Shown here one piece after another: positions 1 to 7,897 of a DNA stretch of 27,996 nt. Within the stretch, counting starts at the first letter, position 1, and every line of letters starts with the position of its first letter. The stretch is from an uncultured Eubacteriales bacterium (lineage in GTDB: Bacteria; Bacillota; Clostridia; Monoglobales; Monoglobaceae). The stretch is taken from the NCBI GenBank assembly GCA_900542675.1, contig UQOT01000016.1, positions 1 to 27,996 on the forward strand. The letters are read 5' to 3'. The position numbers were made by a program, and so were the translations under genes. The notes beneath the pieces are model-generated. The model did no database searches. It saw only the letters and a list, made by a program, of their open reading frames with translations, and was not told the DNA's origin.

Positions 1-822
1 AGATATGCGTCGGCTGCGGCTGACAGAGTATTTTCTATGATAAACGAGCCGTCAGAGCCGGACGGCGGTGAGACGCTAAAGGAGCTCCCGAAGGATATTC
101 CTGCTGTCAGTTTCCGCGATGTTTGTTTTGAGTACGAAAAGGGAAAACCGGTTTTGCGCGGCATAAACCTTGATGTTGCAGTCGGAGAAACAATCGGATT
201 TGCGGGACCGAGCGGCTGCGGCAAGAGTACTTTGCTCGGATTGGTCTGCGGCTTCTATCCGCCGTCATCGGGTATAATCACTGTCGGGGGCATACAGCTC
301 AATGGGAATAATTTAAAGTCAACACGAAATTTGATTTCGTACGTTTCGCAGGAGGCATATCTGTTCCCGATATCAATCTATGATAACATTGCGATGGGCA
401 AGCCTAATGCAACGCGAGACGAAATAATCACCGCAGCAAAGGCGGCGTACGCGCACGACTTTATTATGGAAACCGAAAACGGTTATGACACGATAGTCGG
501 TGAGCGCGGAAACAGGCTGTCAGGCGGGCAGATACAGAGAATTTCAATCGCCCGCGCGATGCTTAAAAATGCGCCTATACTGCTGCTTGACGAGGCGACA
601 AGCGCGCTTGACGTAAAGGCTGAGGCCGAGGTGCAGCAGGCGCTTGATAACCTGAGCAGCGGCAGAACGGTATTAGTCGTTGCGCACAGGCTTTCGACTA
701 TACGAAATTCAGACAGAATAGCGGTTATAGAAAACGGTGTAGTTTCCGAGTGCGGAACACACGAGGAACTGACTGAGGCAGGCGGAACATACGCAAAGCT
801 TTGTGAACTGTCAAGTCTTTAA
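1..822 (+). CDS. ABC transporter ATP-binding/permease half-exporter, C-terminal part (5' end outside window)
   Basis: The reading frame is open from base 1 and has no start in the window. The first ATG (37) is internal, because the residues before it (RYASAAADRVFSM) match the linker between the membrane domain and ATPase domain of type I exporters. Only the linker and the nucleotide-binding domain are visible. Motifs in order: Walker A GPSGCGKST (about 205-231), Q-loop SQEAYLF, signature LSGGQIQR, Walker B ILLLDEATSALD with the catalytic Glu, and H-loop VAHRLS. The protein would use ATP to export an unidentified substrate across the cytoplasmic membrane. The next gene starts 21 bases downstream behind a strong ribosome site and encodes a second half-transporter, so the two probably form a heterodimer. 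Both ATP sites look canonical, so neither subunit shows the degenerate site seen in some heterodimers. The substrate cannot be inferred. Confidence 0.93.
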   Translation, partial: RYASAAADRVFSMINEPSEPDGGETLKELPKDIPAVSFRDVCFEYEKGKPVLRGINLDVAVGETIGFAGPSGCGKSTLLGLVCGFYPPSSGIITVGGIQLNGNNLKSTRNLISYVSQEAYLFPISIYDNIAMGKPNATRDEIITAAKAAYAHDFIMETENGYDTIVGERGNRLSGGQIQRISIARAMLKNAPILLLDEATSALDVKAEAEVQQALDNLSSGRTVLVVAHRLSTIRNSDRIAVIENGVVSECGTHEELTEAGGTYAKLCELSSL

Positions 823-843
823 GTATAAGGGAGGTGACCGAAT

Positions 844-2577
844 ATGGGAGTAATCGAAGGGCTCAGAAGCTGCTTTTCGCTTATGGGCAGATATAAATAT
901 ATGTACTGGATAACGCTAATAATAGAGCTTGTATTCTCGTTCTCCGGCGATGTACTTATTGCGCTGGTTAATAAAGGTGTTGTTGATTCGGTCGCTTGTA
1001 TGGATTTTTCGGTTTTCGAGGCAACTATATGGTTAGGTTTTGCGGCTATAGCGGTGTATCTGTTCACTGTGCTTGACCGCTTTATCAATATGCGCTCAAT
1101 CCGATATATTATGTATGATATGCGCCGTGACCTGTTTCGGCATATGGCGAGCCTGCCGGTTGAGTATTACGACAAGAACCACAGCGGAGACAGTATATTC
1201 AGGCTCAACAGCAATGTTGAGAATATGAAGAGGGCGTACACAAATCATTGCCCGAACTTTATGACCGCGATTTTCGGCGGTGTAGCATCGTGCGCATTTA
1301 TTTTGATAATGGATGTGAGAATAGGAATTCTGTCGCTTTTAACCTGTGGACTTACCGTATTTATCAATGTTAAGTACGCAAAGTCGCTCCGAGCTCTCGG
1401 CGGCAGAATACAGCGCAGCGAGTCAAAGCTTTTAAGCTGTCTGTCTGACCTTATTGCGGGTTTTCGAGTTATAAAATTATTTGACTCAGGTCATCACGCG
1501 CTCGGCAGATATGAGGATACGAACAGGGCTACAGCCGCACTCAGAATAAAGCGTATTGCAAGAGTCGGAACTCTCGACAGTATCAGTAACTTTTTGAACT
1601 TTATCAATAATTTCGTGCTTATAACGATAGGCGCGGTTATGGCGGCTATGGGAATGACCGATTTCGGTACTGTATTAGCTATACTCACAGTTCAGAGTAA
1701 CATCAGCGGTATGCTGCTGAATTTCGGAAGCTCCTGGGGAATGATGCAGGAATCCGTCGCGGCTGCTGATATTATTCACGAGGTATGGGATGTAAAGCCT
1801 GAAGAGCGTAAGTCAAGTGACGAACATCAGAGTGAGGCAAGTGACGATTACATAGAGTTCAAAAACGTTAAATTCTCGTATGCCGACGGTGAAGATGCGG
1901 TCCTTGACGGGCTCAGCTTTACGGTAAAGAAGGGTACGACAGCGGCGCTTGTAGGTCCGAGCGGCGGAGGAAAAAGTACGGTTATTAAGCTTATTCCCGA
2001 ATTTTACTGTGCGGATTCAGGCAGTATATTTGTAGACGGCATAAATATTAATTCAATATCTGCCGCTAAGCTGCGCTCAATGATATCTTATGTTCCGCAG
2101 GATGCGTATTTGTTTGATGCAAGCGTTAGGGAGAACATCGGCTTCGGTAACCCTGATGCGACGGATGAGGAAATAGTTGAGGCGGCAAAGGCGGCAAACG
2201 CACACGAATTTATAACCGGACTTACAGACGGATACAACACAATAGTTGGTGAGCGCGGCGAGATGCTCTCGGGCGGTCAGCGTCAGAGAATAGCTATAGC
2301 GCGGGCGTTCCTTAAAAATGCACCTATACTTTTGCTTGACGAGGCGACGAGTGCGCTTGATAATGAAAATGAGATAATCGTTCAGAGCAGTATAGAGGAG
2401 CTGATGAAAAACCGCACGGTTATAGTAATAGCCCACAGACTTTCTACAATAGAAAATGCGGACGTAATTTACGTAATTGAGCACGGCAAGGTTGTTCAAA
2501 AGGGAACGCACGAAGAATTAAAGTCAAAGCCCGGTACCTATGCCGAACTCGTAAAGCTCAGCGAACGTAAATTTTAA
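844..2577 (+). CDS. ABC transporter ATP-binding/permease protein (half-exporter)
   Basis: Complete 577-residue type I exporter half-transporter. The N-terminal membrane domain has about six hydrophobic segments, including residues about 19-45, 53-75, 140-180 and 255-285. The C-terminal ATPase domain carries Walker A GPSGGGKST (about 371-379), Q-loop PQDAYLF, signature LSGGQRQRI, Walker B ILLLDEATSALD and H-loop IAHRLST. Length and order are normal for the MsbA/LmrA-like family (ABC_membrane plus ABC_tran). The ATG at 844 follows GGGAGGTGA with good spacing, so the start is secure. It is almost certainly co-transcribed with the truncated ABC gene 21 bases upstream, and the two probably form one heterodimeric exporter. 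Such pairs in Clostridia export peptides, drugs or lipids; nothing here points to one substrate. Transcription likely ends at the terminator at 2787-2810. Confidence 0.93.
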   Translation: MGVIEGLRSCFSLMGRYKYMYWITLIIELVFSFSGDVLIALVNKGVVDSVACMDFSVFEATIWLGFAAIAVYLFTVLDRFINMRSIRYIMYDMRRDLFRHMASLPVEYYDKNHSGDSIFRLNSNVENMKRAYTNHCPNFMTAIFGGVASCAFILIMDVRIGILSLLTCGLTVFINVKYAKSLRALGGRIQRSESKLLSCLSDLIAGFRVIKLFDSGHHALGRYEDTNRATAALRIKRIARVGTLDSISNFLNFINNFVLITIGAVMAAMGMTDFGTVLAILTVQSNISGMLLNFGSSWGMMQESVAAADIIHEVWDVKPEERKSSDEHQSEASDDYIEFKNVKFSYADGEDAVLDGLSFTVKKGTTAALVGPSGGGKSTVIKLIPEFYCADSGSIFVDGININSISAAKLRSMISYVPQDAYLFDASVRENIGFGNPDATDEEIVEAAKAANAHEFITGLTDGYNTIVGERGEMLSGGQRQRIAIARAFLKNAPILLLDEATSALDNENEIIVQSSIEELMKNRTVIVIAHRLSTIENADVIYVIEHGKVVQKGTHEELKSKPGTYAELVKLSERKF

Positions 2578-2582
2578 CGTCC

Positions 2583-2694
2583 GTAGGGAGCGTCGGCTCG
2601 GCGCTCCGCGCATATTAACAATTGCCGCAAAAAAGTATATGGACTCACGCAAAATCATTACACAGTACGGAACGCGGGGGTCGTCGTTCCCTAC
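2583..2694. repeat. Inverted pair of related hairpin repeat elements (MITE- or BIME-like)
   Basis: Copy 1 (2583-2608) starts GTAGGG and folds as GGAGCG (2587-2592) against CGCTCC (2602-2607). Copy 2 (2668-2694) is the same design on the other strand, folding as GGAACG (2669-2674) against CGTTCC (2685-2690) and ending CCCTAC. The stem position that differs (G-C versus A-T) has changed on both arms, so pairing is kept. The outer ends GTAGGGAGCG and CGTTCCCTAC are near-perfect inverted repeats 112 bases apart. I see no target-site duplication and no ORF inside. Neither hairpin is followed by a T-run, so they are not typical terminators. Confidence 0.5.
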
Positions 2695-2786
2695 AAAGGG
2701 TTTGGCGATGTCAGATTGTTATGTGCCAAATTATAATCATATACCGTACACAATTAACACCATCAGACCGCCTATCGATATCCTGC

Positions 2787-2810
2787 GCGCCCGCCCTGGC
2801 GCTTTTTTTT
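2787..2810 (+). terminator. Intrinsic terminator after the ABC transporter pair
   Basis: GCGCC (2787-2791) pairs with GGCGC (2798-2802) around a six-base loop, and eight T residues follow (2803-2810). It lies about 210 bases after the ABC stop codon and just ahead of the uvrB promoter, so it separates the two transcription units. Confidence 0.8.
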
Positions 2811-2852
2811 ATGCGGTGCCTTTTTATTACTGCAAAATTTTTTAAAAATATG

Positions 2853-2882
2853 TTGTAATATGCAAGTAAGTTGTGGTATAAT
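2853..2882 (+). promoter_or_regulatory. Sigma-A-type promoter of uvrB
   Basis: The -35 box TTGTAA (2853-2858) and -10 box TATAAT (2877-2882) are 18 bases apart, with an extended -10 TGG directly upstream. Transcription should begin near 2889, giving a leader of about 42 bases to the uvrB start. The sequence closely resembles the asp23 promoter at 17123-17151. No LexA box is visible around it. Confidence 0.75.
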
Positions 2883-2930
2883 CATATTTAACGTTATTTA
2901 TGAAAATAGCTTTAAATCGGAGGTAGATTT

Positions 2931-4898
2931 ATGGATTTTAAAGTTGTTTCAAAGTATTCACCCGCAGGGGATCAGCCTAAGGCGATTGACGAGCTGACTA
3001 AGGGCATATTAAGCGGTGAGAAGTTTCAGACACTGCTCGGCGTTACGGGAAGCGGTAAAACCTTTACTATGGCTAACGTGATAGAACGGGTGCAGAAGCC
3101 GACGCTTGTGCTTGCGCATAACAAGACGCTTGCGGCTCAGCTTTGCAGTGAGTTCAAAGAGATTTTCCCGAATAATGCGGTAGAATATTTTGTGTCGTAT
3201 TATGACTATTATCAGCCGGAGGCATATATACCGCAGTCGGATATTTATATAGAGAAGGACGCAAGCACCAACGAGGAGATAGACAAGCTCCGCCACAGCG
3301 CAACGGCGGCTCTTTTTGAGCGCAGAGACGTAATAATTGTGGCTAGTGTGTCGTGTATATACGGTCTCGGTGACCCGATTGACTATAACAATATGGTTGT
3401 GTCGCTTCGTCCGGGAATGATTAAGGACAGAGACGAGGTTGTTTCAAAACTAATCGAAATTCAGTACGAGAGAAACGATATAGACTTTTCAAGAAACAAG
3501 TTCCGTGTGCGCGGCGATGTGATGGATATATTTCCGTCGGATGCGTACAATACTGCGATTCGTGTTGAGTTTTTCGGCGACGAGGTTGACAGAATACTTG
3601 AAATAAACGCAGTGACGGGCGAGGTTATTGGTGAGCGTAAGCATATCGCAATCTATCCCGCTTCCCACTATGTCACAACTGCCGAAAAACGAGAGAGGGC
3701 AATCGGCACTATAGAAAAGGAGCTTGAGGAGAGGCTTAAGGAGCTTCGCGACAATGATAAGCTCGTCGAGGCGCAGAGGCTTGAACAGCGTACGAAGTAC
3801 GATATAGAGATGCTGCGCGAAACGGGTTTTTGCAGCGGTATCGAAAATTATTCGCGGCATATAAGCGGCAGAGCGCCGGGTAGTCCGCCTTTTACACTGA
3901 TTGACTATCTGCCAAAGGATTTTCTGTTGTTTGTTGATGAGAGTCACGTTACGCTGCCGCAGGTGAGGGCGATGTATGCGGGCGACAGAGCACGTAAAGA
4001 GAATTTAGTCAAGTACGGTTTTCGCCTGCCGTCGGCGTTTGACAACAGACCGCTTAACTTTGACGAGTTTTGGGGTAAGCTAAATCAGGCAATTTTCGTA
4101 TCGGCAACCCCGGCTGAGCTTGAGAAGGATTGTTCGGCAAAGATTGTTGAGCAGGTAATCAGGCCGACAGGACTTTTGGACCCTGAGGTTGAGGTGCGTC
4201 CGATAGATGGTCAGGTCGATGACCTCTATGCGGAAATAGTTGAGCGTGCAAAGCGTGACGAACGTGTGCTCGTGACAACGCTGACCAAAAAAATGGCGGA
4301 GCGTCTCACTGAGTATTTCGAGGATTTGGGCGTTAGGGTGCGTTATCTGCACTCAGACGTAAAGACGATTGAGCGTATGGAGATTATTAGGGATTTGCGG
4401 CTCGGCGAGTTTGACGTGCTTGTCGGAATAAACCTGCTGCGTGAAGGACTTGATATCCCGGAGGTTTCACTCGTCGCGATTTTGGACGCGGACAAAGAGG
4501 GATTTTTACGCAGTGAAACATCTCTCGTACAGACGATAGGCAGAGCTGCGAGAAATGCCGAAGGCAAGGTTATAATGTACGCTGACGCGATAACCGGCTC
4601 AATGCGGTACGCGATAGATGAGACAAACCGCAGACGCAGTATCCAGCAGGCGTTTAACGAGAAGCACGGTATAACGCCCAAAACGATAAGCAAGCAGGTA
4701 CACGAGGTAATCGAGGCGACGACCGAGCTCAGTAAGTCGGAGAGCGGTAGAAGAGCCAAGAAGCGCGCCGACAAGATACAGGATAAGGAGCGCGTAATTG
4801 CGGAACTTACTATAGATATGAAGAAAGCGGCAGAGCTTTTGCAGTTTGAGCTTGCCGCTCAAATTCGTGATGAAATACGTAGAATTGAAGCTGATTAA
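2931..4898 (+). CDS. uvrB: UvrABC system protein B, excision nuclease helicase-like subunit
   Basis: UvrB receives DNA damage sites from UvrA, checks the lesion using a beta-hairpin and ATP, and then recruits UvrC for incision in nucleotide excision repair. The 655-residue length fits the family. Visible features are Walker A GVTGSGKT (37-44), the tyrosine-rich beta-hairpin region YFVSYYDYYQPEAY (86-99), the DESH helicase motif (about 339-342), a helicase C-terminal region with VGINLLREGLDIPEV and QTIGRAARN, and a C-terminal UVR domain (about 620-655) that binds UvrC or UvrA. The ATG at 2931 has GGAGGTAGATTT in front and is secure. uvrA starts 11 bases after the stop with its own ribosome site, so the two form an operon driven from the promoter at 2853-2882. 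All key motifs are intact. Confidence 0.99.
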   Translation: MDFKVVSKYSPAGDQPKAIDELTKGILSGEKFQTLLGVTGSGKTFTMANVIERVQKPTLVLAHNKTLAAQLCSEFKEIFPNNAVEYFVSYYDYYQPEAYIPQSDIYIEKDASTNEEIDKLRHSATAALFERRDVIIVASVSCIYGLGDPIDYNNMVVSLRPGMIKDRDEVVSKLIEIQYERNDIDFSRNKFRVRGDVMDIFPSDAYNTAIRVEFFGDEVDRILEINAVTGEVIGERKHIAIYPASHYVTTAEKRERAIGTIEKELEERLKELRDNDKLVEAQRLEQRTKYDIEMLRETGFCSGIENYSRHISGRAPGSPPFTLIDYLPKDFLLFVDESHVTLPQVRAMYAGDRARKENLVKYGFRLPSAFDNRPLNFDEFWGKLNQAIFVSATPAELEKDCSAKIVEQVIRPTGLLDPEVEVRPIDGQVDDLYAEIVERAKRDERVLVTTLTKKMAERLTEYFEDLGVRVRYLHSDVKTIERMEIIRDLRLGEFDVLVGINLLREGLDIPEVSLVAILDADKEGFLRSETSLVQTIGRAARNAEGKVIMYADAITGSMRYAIDETNRRRSIQQAFNEKHGITPKTISKQVHEVIEATTELSKSESGRRAKKRADKIQDKERVIAELTIDMKKAAELLQFELAAQIRDEIRRIEAD

Positions 4899-4909
4899 AA
4901 GGAGATTTT

Positions 4910-7747
4910 ATGAACAAGAATATAGTTATTAAGGGAGCTAAGGAGAACAACCTCAAGAACATCAGTCTTGAGATACCGCGTGATGAACTTATAGTTTTCA
5001 CAGGACTTAGCGGTTCGGGAAAGTCGTCGCTTGCGTTTCAGACGATTTACGCCGAGGGTCAGCGCAGGTATGTGGAGTCGTTGTCGGCGTATGCGAGAAT
5101 GTTTTTAGGTCAGATGGACAAGCCGGACGTGGAATCTATAGAAGGCTTGTCTCCGGCAATATCAATAGATCAGAAAACGACCGGCAGAAATCCGCGTTCA
5201 ACTGTCGGAACGGTTACAGAAGTATATGACTATATCCGTCTGCTCTACGCGCGGATAGGTATACCTCATTGTCCGAAATGCGGTAAGGAGATTGTGCCGC
5301 AGTCGATTGACCAGATTGTGGACAAGGTAAAGGCTCTGCCCGAGCGCAGTAAGATACAGATTATGGCTCCGGTTGCGCGCGGAAGAAAGGGAGAGTACGT
5401 CAAGACATTTGAGGACGCGAGAAAGAACGGTTTTGTCCGCGCGAGGATTGACGGCAAGACGGTTGAGATTTCCGATATGGAAATACGTCTTGACAAGCAG
5501 AAGAAGCACACAATAGATATTATAGTAGACAGACTTGTAGTTAAAGAGGGTATGGAGAAGCGTCTCGCGGACTCTGTCGAAACCGCGCTTGCTATGGCGC
5601 ACGGACTTGTGACGATTGATATAATAGACGGCGAGGAGATTATGTTCTCACAGAACTACGCTTGCGATGACTGTGGCATAAGCCTTGAGGAGCTGACGCC
5701 GAGAATGTTCTCGTTTAACACTCCGTACGGCGCGTGTCCGTCCTGCAGCGGTCTTGGAAATATCGTAAAGATTGACCCGGATTTGATTATTCCTGACAAG
5801 AGCCTTTCAATAAACGAAGGCGCGATTACCGCAAGCGGCTGGAGCGGAACGGACGATAATTCAATTTCGTATATGTATTACAAGGGTCTTGCCGAGCATT
5901 ACGGCTTCAGTCTTGATACGCCGGTGGGCGAGCTGCCGGATAAAATAATAGATATAATTCTATACGGTACGGGTTCGCAGAAGATACGTCTTACGTATGA
6001 TAGAAAGTTCGCAAAGGGCGAGCAGTACGCGCGTTTTGAGGGCGTTATAAATAACTTAAACCGCCGCCACGCAGAGACAAATTCAGAGTGGCGCAAGGCA
6101 GAGATTGAGACTTATATGGTAAATATGCCGTGCCCCGACTGTCACGGTGCAAGGCTTAAGCCCGAGTCACTTGCGGTCACGGTCGGCGGACTGAATATAA
6201 ACGAAGTCACCGAGATGTCAATTGTTAAGGCTCTTGAGTTTTTCTCCGGGCTTAAACTTGACTTGTCCGAAAAGAATAAGATTATTTCGGAGCATATTTT
6301 AAAGGAAATAAACGAAAGGCTTTTGTTTTTAAAGAACGTCGGGCTCGAATACCTGACGCTGTCGCGCAGCGCGGGAACGCTCTCGGGCGGTGAGGCGCAG
6401 CGAATTCGTCTTGCGACACAGATTGGTTCAAGCCTTATGGGCGTTGTGTATATTTTGGACGAGCCGAGTATCGGTTTGCACCAGAGGGATAATGATAAGC
6501 TGATTGCTACATTAAAGCGGCTTCGCGATCTCGGCAATACGCTGATTGTTGTAGAGCATGACGAGGATACAATGCTTGCGGCAGACCATATTGTTGATAT
6601 AGGACCCGGAGCGGGTATTCATGGCGGCGAGGTTGTAGCGCAAGGCACTCCGCAGGATATAATATCATGCAATGAATCAATTACGGGTCAGTATTTGTCG
6701 GGTGAGAAAAAAATTCCTGTGCCGAATAAACGCAGAAAAGGCAATGGTACAAAGCTTGAGTTTAAAGGCTGCTGTGAGAATAATTTGAAAAATATTAATG
6801 TGAAAATTCCTCTCGGCACGTTTACCTGTGTAACAGGTGTATCGGGCAGCGGAAAGAGTTCATTTGTCAACGAAATTATGTACAAGCACCTGTCAAACGT
6901 GCTAAATCGCTCAAAGAAGCATCCGGGAAAGTTTAAGAGTATGAGCGGCGAGGAGAACCTAGATAAGGTGATTGACATAGACCAGTCGCCTATCGGCAGG
7001 ACGCCGAGAAGTAATCCTGCGACATATACCGGACTGTTTTCGGATATTCGTGAGCTGTTTGCGCAGACAAAAGACGCCAAGTCGCGCGGCTATAAGTCCG
7101 GCAGATTTAGCTTTAATGTTAAAGGCGGACGCTGTGAAGCGTGTACGGGCGATGGAATTATCAAGATAGAAATGCACTTCCTGCCGGATGTGTATGTTCC
7201 GTGCGAGGTTTGCGGCGGAAAACGGTATAACCGCGAAACGCTTGAAGTCAGATACAAGGGCAAGAACATTCACGAAGTGCTTGAAATGACGGTGGAGGAG
7301 GGCTGCACGTTCTTTGAGAACGTGCCCAAAATAAAGCGCAAGCTGGACACGCTCTACGACGTGGGTCTTAGCTATATTAAGATAGGTCAGCCGTCAACGA
7401 CACTTTCGGGCGGCGAGGCGCAGCGTGTAAAGCTTGCGACCGAACTGAGCCGCCGCAGCACTGGCAAAACAATTTATATTTTAGACGAGCCGACAACAGG
7501 ACTGCATACAGCCGATGTGCATATGCTGATTGATGTACTTCAAAAATTAGTCGATGCCGGCAATACGGTGGTGGTAATTGAGCATAACCTCGACGTAATC
7601 AAGACCGCGGATTATATAATTGACTTAGGCCCCGAGGGCGGCGATGGCGGCGGCACAATAGTAGCTCAAGGTACGCCGGAGAAAATCGCCAAGTGTAAAA
7701 ACTCGTACACAGGTCAGTATCTTAAAAAGTATTTGGCTAAGGATTAA
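4910..7747 (+). CDS. uvrA: UvrABC system protein A, damage-recognition ATPase
   Basis: UvrA is the dimeric ABC-type ATPase that scans DNA for bulky lesions and loads UvrB. The 945-residue protein has two ABC modules. Module one has Walker A GLSGSGKSS (32-40), signature LSGGEAQRIRLATQ and Walker B ILDEPSIGLHQRDN. Module two has Walker A GVSGSGKSS, signature LSGGEAQRVKLATE and Walker B ILDEPTTGLHTADV. Zinc-binding Cys pairs are visible in CPKCGKE, CDDCGISLEE with CPSCSG, CPDCHGARL, and CEACTGDG with CEVCGGKRY. The last pair of CxxC motifs forms the conserved C-terminal zinc module. The ATG at 4910 follows AAAAGGAGATTTT. It is the second gene of the uvrB-uvrA operon. No clear terminator follows; only a weak hairpin without a T-run lies near 7762-7776. 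Confidence 0.99.
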   Translation: MNKNIVIKGAKENNLKNISLEIPRDELIVFTGLSGSGKSSLAFQTIYAEGQRRYVESLSAYARMFLGQMDKPDVESIEGLSPAISIDQKTTGRNPRSTVGTVTEVYDYIRLLYARIGIPHCPKCGKEIVPQSIDQIVDKVKALPERSKIQIMAPVARGRKGEYVKTFEDARKNGFVRARIDGKTVEISDMEIRLDKQKKHTIDIIVDRLVVKEGMEKRLADSVETALAMAHGLVTIDIIDGEEIMFSQNYACDDCGISLEELTPRMFSFNTPYGACPSCSGLGNIVKIDPDLIIPDKSLSINEGAITASGWSGTDDNSISYMYYKGLAEHYGFSLDTPVGELPDKIIDIILYGTGSQKIRLTYDRKFAKGEQYARFEGVINNLNRRHAETNSEWRKAEIETYMVNMPCPDCHGARLKPESLAVTVGGLNINEVTEMSIVKALEFFSGLKLDLSEKNKIISEHILKEINERLLFLKNVGLEYLTLSRSAGTLSGGEAQRIRLATQIGSSLMGVVYILDEPSIGLHQRDNDKLIATLKRLRDLGNTLIVVEHDEDTMLAADHIVDIGPGAGIHGGEVVAQGTPQDIISCNESITGQYLSGEKKIPVPNKRRKGNGTKLEFKGCCENNLKNINVKIPLGTFTCVTGVSGSGKSSFVNEIMYKHLSNVLNRSKKHPGKFKSMSGEENLDKVIDIDQSPIGRTPRSNPATYTGLFSDIRELFAQTKDAKSRGYKSGRFSFNVKGGRCEACTGDGIIKIEMHFLPDVYVPCEVCGGKRYNRETLEVRYKGKNIHEVLEMTVEEGCTFFENVPKIKRKLDTLYDVGLSYIKIGQPSTTLSGGEAQRVKLATELSRRSTGKTIYILDEPTTGLHTADVHMLIDVLQKLVDAGNTVVVIEHNLDVIKTADYIIDLGPEGGDGGGTIVAQGTPEKIAKCKNSYTGQYLKKYLAKD

Positions 7748-7799
7748 GCGGCCGCACAAACCGCTCAAAATGAGCGACAGCAAAACAAATAATTCAATA

Positions 7800-7828
7800 T
7801 TGACAAACAAATTGCATAATGTTATACT
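7800..7828 (+). promoter_or_regulatory. Sigma-A-type promoter of the HTH-cupin-acyl-CoA synthetase gene
   Basis: TTGACA (7800-7805, perfect -35) and TATACT (7823-7828, 5 of 6 for -10) are 17 bases apart. The start of transcription would be near 7835, leaving a leader of about 60 bases to the ATG at 7898 and its AAGGAG ribosome site. The unit is therefore transcribed independently of uvrA. Confidence 0.75.
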
Positions 7829-7830
7829 TT

Positions 7831-7852
7831 AATAAATATTATATGATTTATT
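7831..7852. promoter_or_regulatory. Imperfect palindrome over the transcription start; candidate operator
   Basis: Arms AATAAAT (7831-7837) and ATTTATT (7846-7852) are perfect inverted repeats around an eight-base centre that is partly symmetric. The site begins two bases after the -10 box and so covers the expected start site, a usual place for a repressor. The gene it precedes encodes an N-terminal XRE helix-turn-helix, so self-regulation is possible. The region is AT-rich, so chance symmetry cannot be excluded. Confidence 0.3.
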
Positions 7853-7897
7853 TTTGATATATATTGGGATTTATACATTTTAAGGAGTACAGGACAA

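Larger units (their letters stand above)
2578..2930. other. 353-base intergenic region between the ABC pair and uvrB
   Basis: No convincing gene is present. Short reading frames here overlap hairpins and a terminator and lack ribosome sites. In order it holds two related hairpin elements in inverted orientation (2583-2608 and 2668-2694), an intrinsic terminator (2787-2810), an AT-rich stretch, and the uvrB promoter (2853-2882) with a leader of about 40 bases. I see no LexA-type GAAC-N4-GTTC palindrome, although uvrB is SOS-controlled in many bacteria. Confidence 0.7.

Noticed and set aside
2077..2511. 144-codon minus-strand ORF inside the ABC transporter gene
   Set aside because: It lies opposite a conserved ATPase domain, has no ribosome site and is Arg/Tyr/Cys-rich like other antisense shadows in this window.
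2587..2607. First hairpin after the ABC gene as the operon terminator
   Set aside because: No T-run follows it and it has a mirrored relative at 2668-2694; the T-tailed hairpin at 2787-2810 is the better terminator.
2622..2858. Short + strand ORFs in the ABC-uvrB gap
   Set aside because: They run through the repeat hairpin and the terminator, overlap each other in different frames and lack ribosome sites.
2811..2930. LexA (SOS) operator upstream of uvrB
   Set aside because: No GAAC-N4-GTTC-like palindrome could be found around the promoter or leader.
7762..7776. Possible terminator after uvrA (CGCTC/GAGCG hairpin)
   Set aside because: The stem is short and no T-run follows on either strand, so it is not convincing.
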